Shown here one piece after another: positions 10,661 to 21,619 of a stretch of 64,000 nucleotides of DNA. Location: the NCBI RefSeq assembly GCF_910594005.1, contig NC_057825.1:44485037-44549036 (forward strand). Direction: 5' to 3'. The stretch is from Cervus elaphus (lineage: Eukaryota > Chordata > Mammalia > Artiodactyla > Cervidae). The stretch's first letter is position 1. Each line of letters opens with the position of its first letter. The notes below the pieces were generated by a model that saw nothing but the letters and a program-made list of their open reading frames with translations, was not told the DNA's origin and made no database searches. Both the position numbers and the translations under genes were made by a program.

Positions 10661-12229
10661 CTGAACCAATATTTTCTATTGGTGTATACATGGTGCTCTA
10701 TGTAAGCATAGGAAAATTGAGATAGGAAAGACTTCCATGTCAATACATTTGGAGTTTAGGCAATCTTTATTTTTATTTAATAAATTTGTTCCTCCTTAAT
10801 TCCTATTGCATTTCCTCTCCAGGGTTCACAACACTGTTGTGAAGTTTTTTAGTTAGGAGATATTGAGCTTCACAAATACTTTGTCTTTCACATATTTTTT
10901 TCTTTCAGGTGTTTTTTTCTAACTACAGACAAGGTAGATGTAAATTTTTGTACATTGGAATGATTTTTAAAAATTGGATTTTAATCAACATATGTTTGAA
11001 TGCCTACTATGTACAAGGAATAGTGGAGAGTTCACAAACAAAGAACTGAGCTCCCTGTTCTCAGTGTTGCAGGTAAAGTCTCACTTCATCAGGGAGGTGC
11101 ATGGACTGAGTTTCTGCCTAATAAGTACCTGAGAGCAGACAGCCCTCGGCATGCAGTGCACCTCCGCTCTTTCTTCCTAGCACTTCGTGTCTGGGGTTAG
11201 CACACTGGCCTTTCACCAACATCATTTAGCATTCACTACTCTCACTGTCAGAACAAGGAGTGGGGGCGGGGGTAGCTATAAAGTATACGCTACTCGCATG
11301 TACACACTCGCACTTGCCCATGTACACAATAACAAGATGTTTACTGTCTGGTTCAAAAAGCAGATGAGCAGGTCAGAGAGAGCACTGTAGGATTAAAGAG
11401 AATCTGGGAAGCCTTCCCAAATAAAATTAACACTTTGAGATTTGAAGACTGAGCAGATATTAATGTTAGTTTCAGCATTAAGAGACACAAGTAATAGTGA
11501 TTCTGAGTACTGTTTCAGGTATTACATGTAGTTTGATAAAACTGGTGGGAAGGGTGCGTGAAAACAAAGGCCACAGAATAAGAGAACCTTCCAAGGCACT
11601 AGTAAGCTAAAGACTAATACTTTAAATAGTTTAAATGGTAGAATATCACACATATTTAGGTTTCAGAAAAATTTCTCTGAAAACTGTGGAAAATGTACTG
11701 CAAATGTTGGGCTAAAGGTAGAACTTGATAACTTCGGAGAGAACTGTCCTGGATAAAGTCAGTGGTGGTAAAATTAACTTGAGTAGAACCTATTAAGATT
11801 TTTTTAAATTATATTTTAAAATAGGTATTAAAATTTTTTTTCCTAATTTTTCTTTCTGAGGATTACACACAATGGTAAACAAAATGACTTACTGTCTTAT
11901 CCACCCCACCTCCCCTGGCCATTGTTAGATTATTACTAGACTTAAAGAATTCTCTGTCTGAAATAGTCTTTTATGAATTTTATTTTATAAGACATACCTA
12001 ATAGTTCTTAATAGTTCACTTGTGCCTGTGAAGATTATACTTTTCAAAAACTTAAATTTTAAAAGAAATTGAATCAAGATTTTGAGAGTAAAGAGAAAAA
12101 TCATCTATAATTCCATACCCTAAAGTAGCAAGTATAAGCAAAATGTCCTCTTTACTTGCAGTTTTCCTGTTGTAAATGCTTTTTAAAACGTAGATGTGAC
12201 CACCAGCACTTTAAACTTTGCACCTTGCT
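10661..12229. other. Intergenic, AT-rich
   Basis: No gene. A short stretch at 10984-11060 resembles the 'cctactatgt' end common in ancient mammalian repeats, too diverged to classify. The remainder is unrecognised. Confidence 0.4.
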
Positions 12230-12995
12230 TTTCTGAAAACATCATAAAATTTTACCCATCTTTTTACATAGTCACACAACCATCATCTTAAATGACTGCA
12301 CAATATTCCATCAAGTAGATGGAAAGTAATTTATTTAACTTCTCTCCTATTGTTGGATATTTGTGTTATTTTCTTCTTTAGCATTTATATTGTTGAGCCT
12401 CAGAGCAGGCTGATTCAAGATATGCTACAATAACATATTGATTATTTTGAATTTAAGTTATTTGAGAAACAGTCAGTGGAGAAAAACTGATACAGAAAAA
12501 CACTCTGACCCCCTCTTTCCCCTTAAAAGAAGGAAATAATCTCCCATGTGAAAGTATCCTCCTTATACCAAGAGGATAGAAAGCATCCTTATCACCAGAG
12601 TTAGGAAATTCAAGGCTGAGAAAACTCTGTAGACAAACTTTGTTACCTCTTCATTAGCCTGCTACCCCAAGCACAAGCCCCTTTGTTAAATCTTCACAAA
12701 TAATTGTTTCTTTGTCTAAAAATTATTTGTAAACAGCCTGCTTTGGTCACTTCGGGGATACCATTTCTATGAGATCTCTTTATATGAATTAAATTGGGTT
12801 TTTCAATTACTCTTCATCAATTTAATTATTAGGCCATCCAAGAGAACTCCCCAACAATATATAATGTTGTAACGAACATCTCATGTATACATCTTTTTCC
12901 ATATCTTAGATGATTCTGTTTTTTAATTAGTAAGCTAGAGTCTCAGAAGTGAAACTGCTGGATCATAGGGTATGAACATTTTTTAGGATTCTTGA
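12230..12995 (+). repeat. Old L1 3' UTR fragment, split by a solo LTR
   Basis: The left part (12230-12386) has 'gcacaatattccatcaagtag' and 'tcctattgttggatatttg'. The right part (12861-12995) has 'gtaacgaacatctcatgtat' and 'gtgaaactgctggatcatag'. Together they read as one old L1-type 3' UTR, interrupted by the LTR at 12391-12856. Confidence 0.65.
12391..12856. repeat. Solo LTR of an endogenous retrovirus (466 bp)
   Basis: Starts TGTTG and ends CAACA, perfect inverted termini of an LTR, and is bracketed by a 4-bp target duplication ATAT (12387-12390, 12857-12860). It interrupts a continuous old L1 fragment exactly at these points. A 4-bp duplication suggests a class I (ERV1) element. No internal retroviral genes are present, so it is the remnant of recombination between two LTRs. 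Orientation is not certain; 'tatatgaattaaa' near 12781 on + could be a TATA/poly(A) region. Confidence 0.75.
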
Positions 12996-14784
12996 TGCAT
13001 ACTGCTGAATTACATTATCCATTCTCTGTAATTCTTAAAGATATTACAACGAAAATTTTGATAGGGACAGACTTAGAGACCTTAGTCACCGATTCATCTT
13101 TGTGTTTCTGAGTAGCTACCACAGGAACAGAGTCGCCTATGGAGGGGGAAAAAAAAAAAAAGCTGTGAAAGGAGAAGTGCAAAGAATTTAAAAAAAAAAA
13201 AAAAAGTTTTGAATTAAGGGAAAACTGATAAGGGGCAGGAAAGGGCTTAGGCGAGCTGGTTGCAGTCAGCAACAGACAGATGTGACAATACAAACTGTGT
13301 CATTGAGTTGGGACAGCCCTGGGACATAAAAAGACTGAAATGAAGTAAAGCTCTGGATTACTTTGTTCTTGAATATTGAATTTTTTCAGAAGCATGGAGC
13401 ATGAAATATTACAGTGATAAGCCAAGATTGGAAACATAGCCAAGAAAAAGAGGGTCTTTAAGGGATTGTTTAAAATGTGCTGAAGGAATAATTTAGTTTG
13501 GTCTTAAACGGCTCAAAAAGTAAATTGACATAAAGCTTTTGCATAACAAAATAGGCATGGAGGCAGAAAACAATGAGGCTAGTAGAATGGTTTATCCTGT
13601 AAATTTGTTATGATGTGCAACATTAGCTTTTTGGTCCTAGAAAAGGTTTGTCAGCAAGCTTTAATGATGTATTTTTTAAGTGCAATTAATACTAATTTGT
13701 TATGGGTATACGTTTTATTCTAGTTTGAAGACTGTTAATCTGGGGGTTTTGAGTCAATAAAAAAAAAAACTAAATAGTTCATCATTCTAAAACTTATTCT
13801 AAGAATCATTCTAACAATCCCCCACCCACTGCATCCCCCCCACCCTTCACCCCACCACAGTGTTTAAGCATTAAGCATTTAAAAATATTCAGGCCCTAGA
13901 AAAATGTGTTTAAATTCAGGTTTGACCACAACATTTAGATTTATCCTGGTGCTTACACAGATGATCATCTTTCTGCAAATGAGGCTAGGGATCAGGTGTG
14001 TAATCATCTTAACCAAAGTCAAGAAAGAACTCAAAAAACAAGACACAGGCCAGAAGATAGATACAACATATATTCTATGAAAAATTAAAGACACTTGGAA
14101 ATTTAGCTTATCATCTAAACAAGCTAGAAAGGGTTTCCTAACCCAAAGAGGTCTCTACAATCACAATGTATATTTCACTGCTATTTATTTGTCCTTCATT
14201 GTTCCATAGGCCTAAGTGTTTAGCACTTGGGTACATTAAAAATGTAGATTTTAAAAACAATAATCAACCAAGAATGGCTTTCTCTTTTAATTTTTCAGAA
14301 CTCTAATAGCACTATATTTGGCTGATAGGAAAGTGGTATAATCGATTCATCTCAAAAGGCTTTTAGTTCCTGATCTTGAGTTATTTATATTCTCATCAAA
14401 AACACATTGAAGACACTGCTCAATGCTATAGCTCAAAAGAGAAAATTGTCTGATATTCAAATTCAAAAAATGTTTGCTACGCACACTTAATAATTGTCTT
14501 ACAAGTGCCTGACTCATTAGTACCTAGAAGTAGTAAAATGATCACTAAAGAGAGTGGAAGTTTTGGACTTTGCTTCAGTAGCTTTTCTGGAAAGCATGAA
14601 AGCTAGTAAAAGTCAAATTTTTTGCTCTTCTGAAAACTACAGCTCCTGATTGCCAATAAGCCCCAGCTAAGGAAGGCAGGAGAACAGTTCACTGTTTATT
14701 GGTAATTTACGAAGCAGAACAGCAAAAGATATGTTCATGCTTTTTATTTGTAGTATGCTATGATTTTGTTCTGCAAAGTAAACT
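12996..14784. other. Intergenic, no gene; poly(A) runs
   Basis: AT-rich DNA. A-runs at about 13150-13161 and 13190-13205 may be tails of decayed retroelements. A C-rich patch lies at 13818-13858. Nothing codes convincingly. Confidence 0.4.
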
Positions 14785-15225
14785 TAATTTACTTAGCTCC
14801 AACAATACACCATCCACTATGTCTTGATACTCCAGGACAAAAAGATAAATCGGATTGAGTCCCTGCCCTTCCAGCCATGGTCTAGCAGAGGAGACAAATT
14901 TTAGGTGATCATCATGGCTTATGATAATGTTTGTAATAGAACTACGTAAAATATGAAGATAAGTGAGGAATCCTGACTAGGGGGCAAGATAGTCTTTCAG
15001 ACAGATGGTACAGCATGAGCAAAGGTGTAGACATTTGAAATTATAAGGTCTGAACAAAACTAAAAGTAGTTTAATGTGACTAAAATATACAGCATGTAGA
15101 GAAGGGCCTGAGATGAGCTGGAAAGACTGGCATCAGAATGTTCTCAGTCTTTTATATATTATAATAAAGAGTTTGAACTGTATACTGTAGGCAATGAATG
15201 GTGTATATTGAAACAGAAATAGAAG
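14785..15225. repeat. Possible ancient mammalian-wide repeat
   Basis: Phrases such as 'attgagtccctgccctt', 'gagcaaaggtgtagacat' and 'gagtttgaactgtatactgt' resemble a widespread old mammalian repeat, and a similar stretch occurs near 62130-62345. Too diverged to name a family. Confidence 0.35.
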
Positions 15226-15340
15226 ACATTGCTACCAAATTTGAAAATGATCGAAAGCTGATAGAGGTAATTTGGTAGATGATAACAATCACATTTCAAA
15301 GGAACCTTATAATGGTTGAAATGCTGGTAAAAATACATTT

Positions 15341-15370
15341 TATACACACACACACACACACAGACACACA
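15341..15370. repeat. (CA)n microsatellite
   Basis: CA run with one interruption (CAGACA). Confidence 0.85.
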
Positions 15371-15471
15371 TCCTCCAACATAAGCCTCTCAAATCAGCTA
15401 ATAATTAAGGAGTTCATTATGTGCTATTTTTCAAAGGAAAATATCTAGGTAGTCAATAGGAGTATAATGAC

Positions 15472-15570
15472 TAGACTCCAGGAGTTGGTGATGGACAGGG
15501 AGGCCTGGTGTGCTGTGGTCCAAAGGTTGCGAAGAATCGGACACGACTGAGCGACTGAACTGAACTGAGT
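15472..15570 (+). repeat. BovB LINE 3' terminal fragment
   Basis: Last ~100 bp of BovB on the + strand: 'caggagttggtgatggacag' through 'cgacactgagcgactgaactgaactga'-like tail. Heavily 5'-truncated. Confidence 0.88.
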
Positions 15571-16067
15571 GACCAGATCACAGAAAGGAACAATCTCACT
15601 ATTCTTTTCCATGTTGCAGTAATAAATGTCTCCTTTATTGTAAACTTCCCTGCAGTTACATGTATTGAGAAATCTAGAACTAAATCTAAGCACACCACTA
15701 TTCCCCTTAAAATTCCACTAGACTCTCTACTTCCTGCAGCAGAACACCCACAAACCTTAGCCTCTTCCCCACCATTTGGCTCATCTTGCCACCCCTCCAA
15801 TGCTACACGTGCAGCTCCTCCAGGACACCATTCTGGATTTTGCCTCCAGACCTTTTCCCTACATTCTGCTCTCAGCCTGAAGTAAATTTATCCACATGCT
15901 TATCTTATGGATAACCTGGCTCAACCATCATATTCTCCATGGAATGTCCCCTTGACCCCTACCCATTTCCAGGAAACACTGGGTTCTGTTCTTTGTCTCA
16001 CTGCTCCTCACATTTCATGACTGCATCTAAAATGATTAATTATATGTATTTTTATATATTAGACCTG
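15571..16067. other. Intergenic, nothing recognised
   Basis: No repeat or exon identified. Open frames extending in from the BovB tail are artefacts of that repeat. Confidence 0.35.
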
Positions 16068-16264
16068 TGAAGTGAAGTGAAAGTCGCTCGGTCATGTCCG
16101 ACTCTTGTGACCCCATGAACTATACAGTTCGTGGAATTCTCCAGGCCAGAATACTGGAATGAGTAGCCTTTCCCTTCTCCAGGGGATCTTCCCAACCCAG
16201 GGATCGAACCCAGGTCTCCTGCATTGCAGGTGGATTCTTTACCAGCTGAGCCACACGGGAAGCC
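16068..16264 (-). repeat. Bov-tA SINE, antisense
   Basis: Complement of full Bov-tA: 'gaagtgaaagtcgctcggtc' to 'gccacacgggaagccc'. First member of a four-SINE cluster. Confidence 0.93.
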
Positions 16265-16385
16265 CAAGAATACTGGAGTGGGTAGCCTATCCCTTCTCCA
16301 GCAGATCTTCCTGACCCAGGAATCAAACCGGGGTCTCCTGCATTGCAGGTGGATTCTTTACCAACTGAGCTGTCAGGGAAGCCCA
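16265..16385 (-). repeat. Partial Bov-tA SINE, antisense, tandem to the previous
   Basis: Begins 'aagaatactggagtgggtag' mid-element and ends 'gctgtcagggaagccc', so it is a 5' half (tRNA head) only, in direct tandem with 16068-16264. Confidence 0.88.
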
Positions 16386-16412
16386 TGTTAGACCTCTACT
16401 AGTACTTAACTG

Positions 16413-16628
16413 GGGGTTCCCCAGTGGTTCAGCAGTAAAGAATCTGCCTGCAATTCAGGAGCTACAGGAGATACAGGTTTGATCCCTGGGTCAGGAAGAT
16501 CCCCTGGAGAAGGGCATGGCAACCCACTCCAGTATTCTTGCCTGGAGAATCCCATGGACAGAGAAGCCTGCTGGGATACAGTCCATGCTGTCTCAGAGTT
16601 GGACATGACTGAAGCAACTTAGCATGCA
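16413..16628 (+). repeat. BOV-A2-type SINE
   Basis: 'ggttccccagtggttcagca' head with an extra 'caggagctacaggagatacagg' segment and a tail ending 'gaagcaacttagcatgca'. Opposite orientation to the two preceding SINEs. Confidence 0.9.
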
Positions 16629-16825
16629 CTAGTGGCTTAGATGGTAAAGAAGATGCCTGCAATGTGGGAGACCTGGGTTCGATCCCTGGGTTGGGAAGAT
16701 CCCCTGGAGAAGGGAATGGCAACCCACTCCGGTATTCTTGGCTGGGAAATCCCATGGACAGAGGACCCTGGCAGGCTACCATCCATGGGGTTGCAAAGAA
16801 TCGGATACAACTTAGCCACTAAACA
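16629..16825 (+). repeat. Bov-tA SINE
   Basis: Starts directly at the end of the previous SINE with a truncated head ('ctagtggcttagatggtaaa'), B box 'gggttcgatccc', and a tail ending 'cggatacaacttagccac'. Confidence 0.9.
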
Positions 16826-16869
16826 ATAACAACAGTACTTAATTGTAAAGTCTTCATGGTAAGTATCCT

Positions 16870-16933
16870 ATTCATCCTTGTATTTCCAGTGCTTAACATT
16901 TTGTAAGTGTTCGATAAATATATGGTGATACTG
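16870..16933 (+). repeat. Possible L2 3' end
   Basis: 'tgtatttccagtgcttaaca' followed by 'gtgttcgataaatat' is the common L2 tail wording. It appears interrupted by the LTR-like sequence that follows and may resume as 'gtgaataaatgaatg' at 17479. Confidence 0.5.
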
Positions 16934-17478
16934 GGGAGCAAAATTTGCCACCCCAAAATGTCTCTGGCATGTAGATAATTTCAAACTGAAAACAATCAAG
17001 GCCCCAAAGCCTCAGAAGAAACTTTGACCTTCCCCAACCGCCTAAAAAAAATTTAGGAGGGCCTGTTCCCAAAGTGGAACAGATATCAGTGGAACAGGTA
17101 AGCATCACCAGAGATATTTACCTGCAGTGAATATGGGCTGAGTGTGGTGAGGGAAACTCTCAGAGACCAGGGTCCACTCTGTGTCCCATTGTCTCTGCAT
17201 AGCCCAGCAAACATTTGCTTTTCCATCTTCATGTTAATTGCCTTCCTCCCCTAATGAAGTCCCAAACCTCTAACTGGCAACATCTTCTTTTTTCTTTAAC
17301 TGAAAATGGTATTCAAGGTGAGGTTTCCAGCTATTTTGGCAAGTCACACAGTTTTCCTGGGTCTCTCCCATATACATGTGGTATTAAACTTTTGTTTGAA
17401 TTTCTTCTATTAAACATGTCTCATGTCAATTTAATTCTTAGACCCAGCCTGAAAGAAAATCTCCTCCTCCATGACAGT
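16934..17478 (+). repeat. LTR-like element (about 545 bp)
   Basis: The right end ('ttaaacttttgtttgaattt', then 'tcatgtcaatttaattctta' and 'gacccagcc') is typical of the R/U5 end of an endogenous retrovirus LTR. It sits inside an L2 tail, with 'gtga' on both sides (about 16926-16929 and 17479-17482), a possible 4-bp target duplication. No viral genes. Exact ends uncertain. Confidence 0.5.
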
Positions 17479-17511
17479 GAATAAATGAATGCATGGACTT
17501 ATTAAGGGGAG

Positions 17512-17917
17512 TCAGTGTTACACTGTGGTTAAAAGCACAGGCTTTGGAGGCAGACAGATATATGCACAAGTCCTTGCTCCATTTATCAGCTTGATTGAGG
17601 TATTAAACTTAACAGGCGGCTCAGATGGTAAAGAATTTGCCTGCAATGCAAGTGACCTGGGTTTGATCCCTGGGTAGGGAAGATTCCCTGGAGAAGGGAA
17701 TGGTTACCCACTCCAGTACTTTTGCCTGGAGAATTCCGTGGACAGAGGGGCCTGGCAGGCAATAGTCCACGGGATCACAAAGAGTCAGAAATGACTAAGC
17801 AACTAACACTTTCATTTTCACTTTTTTTTTCAACCCTTAGTTTATTTATCTTTAAAATGAGTGCTTACAGGGCTTTTGCAAGAATTAAGTGAGATAAATA
17901 GAATAAGCATTCATGGG
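17512..17917 (+). repeat. MIR SINE, split by a Bov-tA
   Basis: The left part reads 'tgtggttaaaagcacaggct' and 'ttggaggcagacag'. The right part (from 17828) reads 'ccttagtttatttatcttta' and 'gcaagaattaagtgagat'. The two are in MIR order on either side of the Bov-tA at 17612-17820. A BOV-A2 follows at the right end. Confidence 0.8.
17612..17820 (+). repeat. Bov-tA SINE inside the MIR
   Basis: 'caggcggctcagatggtaaa' head, 'gggtttgatccctgggtagg', tail 'gactaagcaactaacacttt'. It inserted into the older MIR. Confidence 0.9.
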
Positions 17918-18626
17918 TGCTGAATTGCTTCAGTCGTGTTCAACTCTGTGCGACCCTGTGAACCAAATAGCCTGCCAGGTTCTGAAGGAGGAAACAGAAA
18001 AGGCTCTATCTTGAAAGCAGGACTGCATCTTGGGCTGGATTGTGGACTTTGAGGTATATGCCTGGTACCTACAGAAACAACAGACCAACTGGAAAACCAG
18101 ACCCCTAGAAGGAAGAGCCCCAGGGCTCTCCATTGCCTAAAACAACACCCTAATTAATACCCTAATTATCTATGTAACCGAATAGAATCATCCATTCTAT
18201 TATGCTTTTTGGGGTATGACCACAGGCCTGTTGATAATTGTCCACTGTTAACCACCTAGGCCTAAGATCACAGTTAACTTTGATAGTTTCTTTCTTCTTC
18301 CTTTGTTCAGACTAGTTTCAGGGAACCTTATACACTTAGGGCATATAAGGTTTTCACAAAAACTCGTCGGCCTCCTTGGCGAAGAGGGGACTCTGCCTTG
18401 GGCCCGCCTGTGTAATAAGCGGCACTCCACTACTTGCATTGTCCTTCTGAGTGAGTTTGTTTCCCAGAACGCGTGTCTACAACAGTTCCTCTGTCCATGG
18501 GATTCTCCAAGCAAGAATACTGGAGTGGGTTGCTGTGCCTGCCTCCAGGGGATCTTCCTGACCCAAGGATGGAGCCCACATCTCTTACGTCTCCTGCATT
18601 TACCACTAGCACCACTTGGGAAGCCC
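17918..18626 (-). repeat. BOV-A2 SINE, antisense, split by a solo LTR
   Basis: The left part (17918-17982) reads 'gcttcagtcgtgttcaactc' to 'cctgccaggttc'. The right part (18485-18626) resumes exactly at 'gttcctctgtccatgggatt' and ends 'cacttgggaagccc'. The whole is bracketed by 'ataagcattca' (near 17903) and 'ataagcattta' (18628), an 11-bp target duplication with one change. Confidence 0.9.
17983..18484 (+). repeat. Solo LTR of an endogenous retrovirus (502 bp) inside the SINE
   Basis: Begins TG and ends CA, bounded by a perfect 4-bp duplication GTTC (17979-17982 and 18485-18488) and splitting a ruminant-specific BOV-A2, so it is younger than that SINE. A poly(A)-signal-like 'tgtaataagc' near 18410 precedes the R/U5-like end. 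The 4-bp duplication suggests class I. No gag, pol or env remains. Confidence 0.88.
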
Positions 18627-19042
18627 TATAAGCATTTATATATGGTAAATATCCTTATTGTGATTTTATATTTTGAATTTCCTGGGCAATTTAAGTCCTT
18701 CTTGGTCTTTAAACTCACTCTTGCTTTATGGACCCAGGAACTTGACCCTCAGGCTTGATCAGGCAGGGGTTTTGATTACCTCCATCTAAACTAATAAGAG
18801 ACTTACTGACACAGGCATAAGGCTTACACTCCCTGAGGGGGCCAGGTCCACTTGGGAGATCAAGTTATAACTGCTTTAAAAGAAGGAAATCAGATATTGT
18901 TACAAGGATTTTTTTTAACAAGCTAGTTTATATCCACTGGGGACATTTCCACTAGAATAGGTCACATCCAAGATATTTTGTTCATGTTGTTTTGCCTTGG
19001 GAGTTGAAAAGGGAGTTGAAAAGGTCTTTAGAAGTCACTGTT
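18627..19042. other. Intergenic, nothing recognised
   Basis: Unclassified sequence between the split BOV-A2 and the next Bov-tA. Confidence 0.35.
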
Positions 19043-19255
19043 GGGCTTCCCTGGTGGCTCAGAGGTTAAAGTGTCTACCCGAAATGTGGGAGACCTGGGT
19101 TCAATCCCTGGGTCTGGAAGATACCCTGGAGAAGGAAATGGCAACCCACTCCAGTATTCTTGCCTGGAGAATCCCATGGACGGAGGAGCCTGGTAGGCTA
19201 CAGTCCACGGGGTCCCAAAGAGTTGGACACGACTGAGCGACTTCACTTGTCTTGT
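19043..19255 (+). repeat. Bov-tA SINE
   Basis: Clean copy from 'gggcttccctggtggctcag' to 'ggacacgactgagcgacttc'. An imperfect duplication 'agtcactgttg' / 'tgtcacttgttg' flanks it. Confidence 0.93.
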
Positions 19256-19260
19256 CACTT

Positions 19261-20189
19261 GTTGATACAGAGAGGTAAGATAGAAACATTATCTCAGACA
19301 GCCAGCTAATTATTTTGGTGTGGTCGATGTGGGGTTAGCAGTTTGATACTTGGCTTTTCCATCCAGAAACTCAATTTTGTTAGTATATCCCAAACTAAAC
19401 AGATCCAAAGGAGTGACTACAATAACTAAATTCATACAAGACTGATGTACAAATCAGGGTACAAATTCATTCATGTATAATGCAAAATACAACTTCCAGT
19501 ATATTTTTTCTATAGGAAATATATTTGAAAAGCCAAGTTATAATCATTAAATTTGCTTGTTATCCATGAGATCAAAGAGATGTTCATGTCATCCAGCTAT
19601 AACTTGAGGCACTCATCTCACTGCAGAGATGTGTCTGCCAAGGAACTGACTACTTAAATGCATGCTGATCAGGGCTCCTTCTCTCCAGGACTGGGGAAAA
19701 GACAGAAATTTCATTTCATGGTGTGTGTCAGGAATCCCATTCAGTATGTGTAATGTTCAAAGGGTGAGCTGAGAGAAAGAAAGCAGACTGATCAGACTGA
19801 AGAGGTACATGAGACCAGATCATGGGGTGTAGAAAATGCTAGAAGGAGTGACCAGGGCAGGGCAAAGAATTATTAAGTGGTATTGAGAGCTCAGCTGGGT
19901 GTAGAAACCATGGATGTGTGTGCAGCTGTTTCAATCAATGCAACTGAGTCATTTCCTAGAGCTATTTGGGCACTCTTGGATTGAAGGTAGTTGGTTAAGT
20001 TGATCCAGAGTTAGGAGTATAAGGAGCAACTGAGCAAATGCAGTGGAAAAACTACAGTAAGAAGGTTATCGGGGATTGTTTATAGTGGCAAAAGGAATGA
20101 ACCCTGGGGCTTCTACTAAATGAAACCCTGAAAGACAATCAGAAAAGGGTGGGGCAGAAGTCTTTGTGAGGTAGAAGGCAAGTTTGAGT
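19261..20189. other. Intergenic, no gene
   Basis: Mostly unrecognised. The stretch 19760-20160 has the flavour of an old mammalian repeat but no family could be fixed. Confidence 0.35.
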
Positions 20190-20310
20190 GTCTGTCTCCC
20201 CTATAATCAGTGAGCATCTTGAGGACAGGAACCAGCTCTTATTCAATGTATACCAAGTACTTAAGACCGTGCTTGACACATAGTAGGCATTTAAGAATAC
20301 TGACTAAAAT
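20190..20310 (+). repeat. Probable L2 3' end
   Basis: 'gtgagcatcttgaggacagg' then 'gcttgacacatagtaggcat' and 'ttaagaatactgact', typical L2 tail order. A BOV-A2 follows at once. Confidence 0.6.
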
Positions 20311-20533
20311 GTGCGTGCATGCTAAGTTGCGTCAGTCGTGTCCGACTCTTTGCAACCCTGTGGACTGTAGCCCGCCAGGTTCCTCTGTCCATGGGATTCT
20401 CCAGGCAAGAATACTGGAGTGCGTTGCCAAGCCCTTCTCCAGGGGATCTTCCTGAACCAGGGATCAAACCCAAGTCTCTATGTCTCCTGCATTGGCAGGT
20501 GAGTTCTTTACCACTGGTATCAACTGGTAAGCC
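20311..20533 (-). repeat. BOV-A2 SINE, antisense
   Basis: 'gcatgctaagttgcgtcagt' to 'ttaccactggtatcaactgg' with the 'tctatgtctcctgcattggc' segment diagnostic of BOV-A2. Confidence 0.92.
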
Positions 20534-20934
20534 TCATGAATAAATAAACAAGCCATGTTAGAACTCAGAGCTCCTTACGCAGTAATCTAATAGATAAGCT
20601 CCCTAACAGTGGAAATACCTCATTTATTCATATCTAGATCTTTTCGCCATAAAAAAATAATCCTAAATTTAAAACCAATAACCACTCTTTTTTTTTTTTA
20701 ACTTTACCGAATGCTACTCATTCCTTTATTGTTTTTGCACATTGCTTTTGACTATTATACAATTTTCAGTTCAATCACTGTTTAAGTATTATCCTGGTGA
20801 TTACAGATTTCTTTAGGGCAAGGAATATGTCATTGTTAATTTTTATATCCAATAGCACCTATGCCAATAACCACTCTTACACTAAGAGTGAATTTTTAAA
20901 TTTGACAAGACTCCCAAAACTAATACAAGTAACA
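20534..20934. other. Intergenic, poly(T) run and possible L2 scraps
   Basis: T-run at about 20689-20700. A weak L2-like phrase lies at 20810-20865. No gene. Confidence 0.35.
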
Positions 20935-21155
20935 GCCACCACCATTTAACTGAAAGTCAGTCATGTATCAGATGCTGTACTAGGGCTTTATCCTTATCTC
21001 ATTCGATTTACATGACAATTCTATAAGGCAGGAATTATTCCCATTTTACAGAAATTAAAACTGGGACTTGGGAGAGGTTAAAGAACTTCTTCAGAGTCAC
21101 ACAAGTAAATAGAAGACAAGATTTAAACTTAAGTCTGTTTGGCCCTATAGACCAC
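20935..21155 (-). repeat. MIR SINE, antisense
   Basis: 'cccattttacagaaattaaa', 'gagaggttaaagaacttctt', 'agtcacacaagtaaatagaa' in the antisense MIR order. Confidence 0.85.
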
Positions 21156-21619
21156 GGTTTTTCACTTGTCCGCAAATATATGTTCCAAAAATGTATTTAG
21201 GGTTGATTTAGACCTGTCCAATCTGGAAGCCAAAGCAAGAACAATGATGCTACTTCTCCTCTTTGGACCTCAGACCTCTAGAGGTCAAGAAAAATAGTAA
21301 AAAGGGGGTACACAAGTTACTATCATTGCTTTTTTTAAAAATAGAATATGTTTACCTATGGAAAGGCTGAGTAAGTTTTAGCAAACTAAAAATCTGAGTC
21401 TTTTGCTTTTGGTTGAAATTACACTAACTCAGAGCATTGACCTTGGTCATTTCAGGTTCACCCAAGTAGACTGACAGTTAAAGAGATATGTATTTGATTA
21501 ATTTTTTAAATGGGGAAGGCTTTTAACAAACTAAAAGGACTGTTGTTTTTTGAGGCAGTTCCTTGTGAAGGAATTCTAATAATTGTATTATTATTAGATT
21601 ATATTAATATAATACATTA
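21156..21619. other. Intergenic, AT-rich
   Basis: Unrecognised; ends in a strongly AT-rich, partly self-complementary patch at 21578-21615. Confidence 0.35.

Noticed and set aside
16052..16386. Recurring short open frames with a GSIPGLGRSPGEG-like product
   Set aside because: These are translations of Bov-tA and BOV-A2 SINEs and recur at 1333, 18997, 32106 and elsewhere; no gene is implied.
16068..16825. Regularly repeated units suggestive of a CRISPR-like array
   Set aside because: The units are SINEs of about 120-215 bp in mixed orientation with no uniform spacers, in a mammalian genome.
21578..21615. AT-rich, partly palindromic patch as a replication origin
   Set aside because: Mammalian origins lack such a consensus; simple AT-rich DNA explains it.
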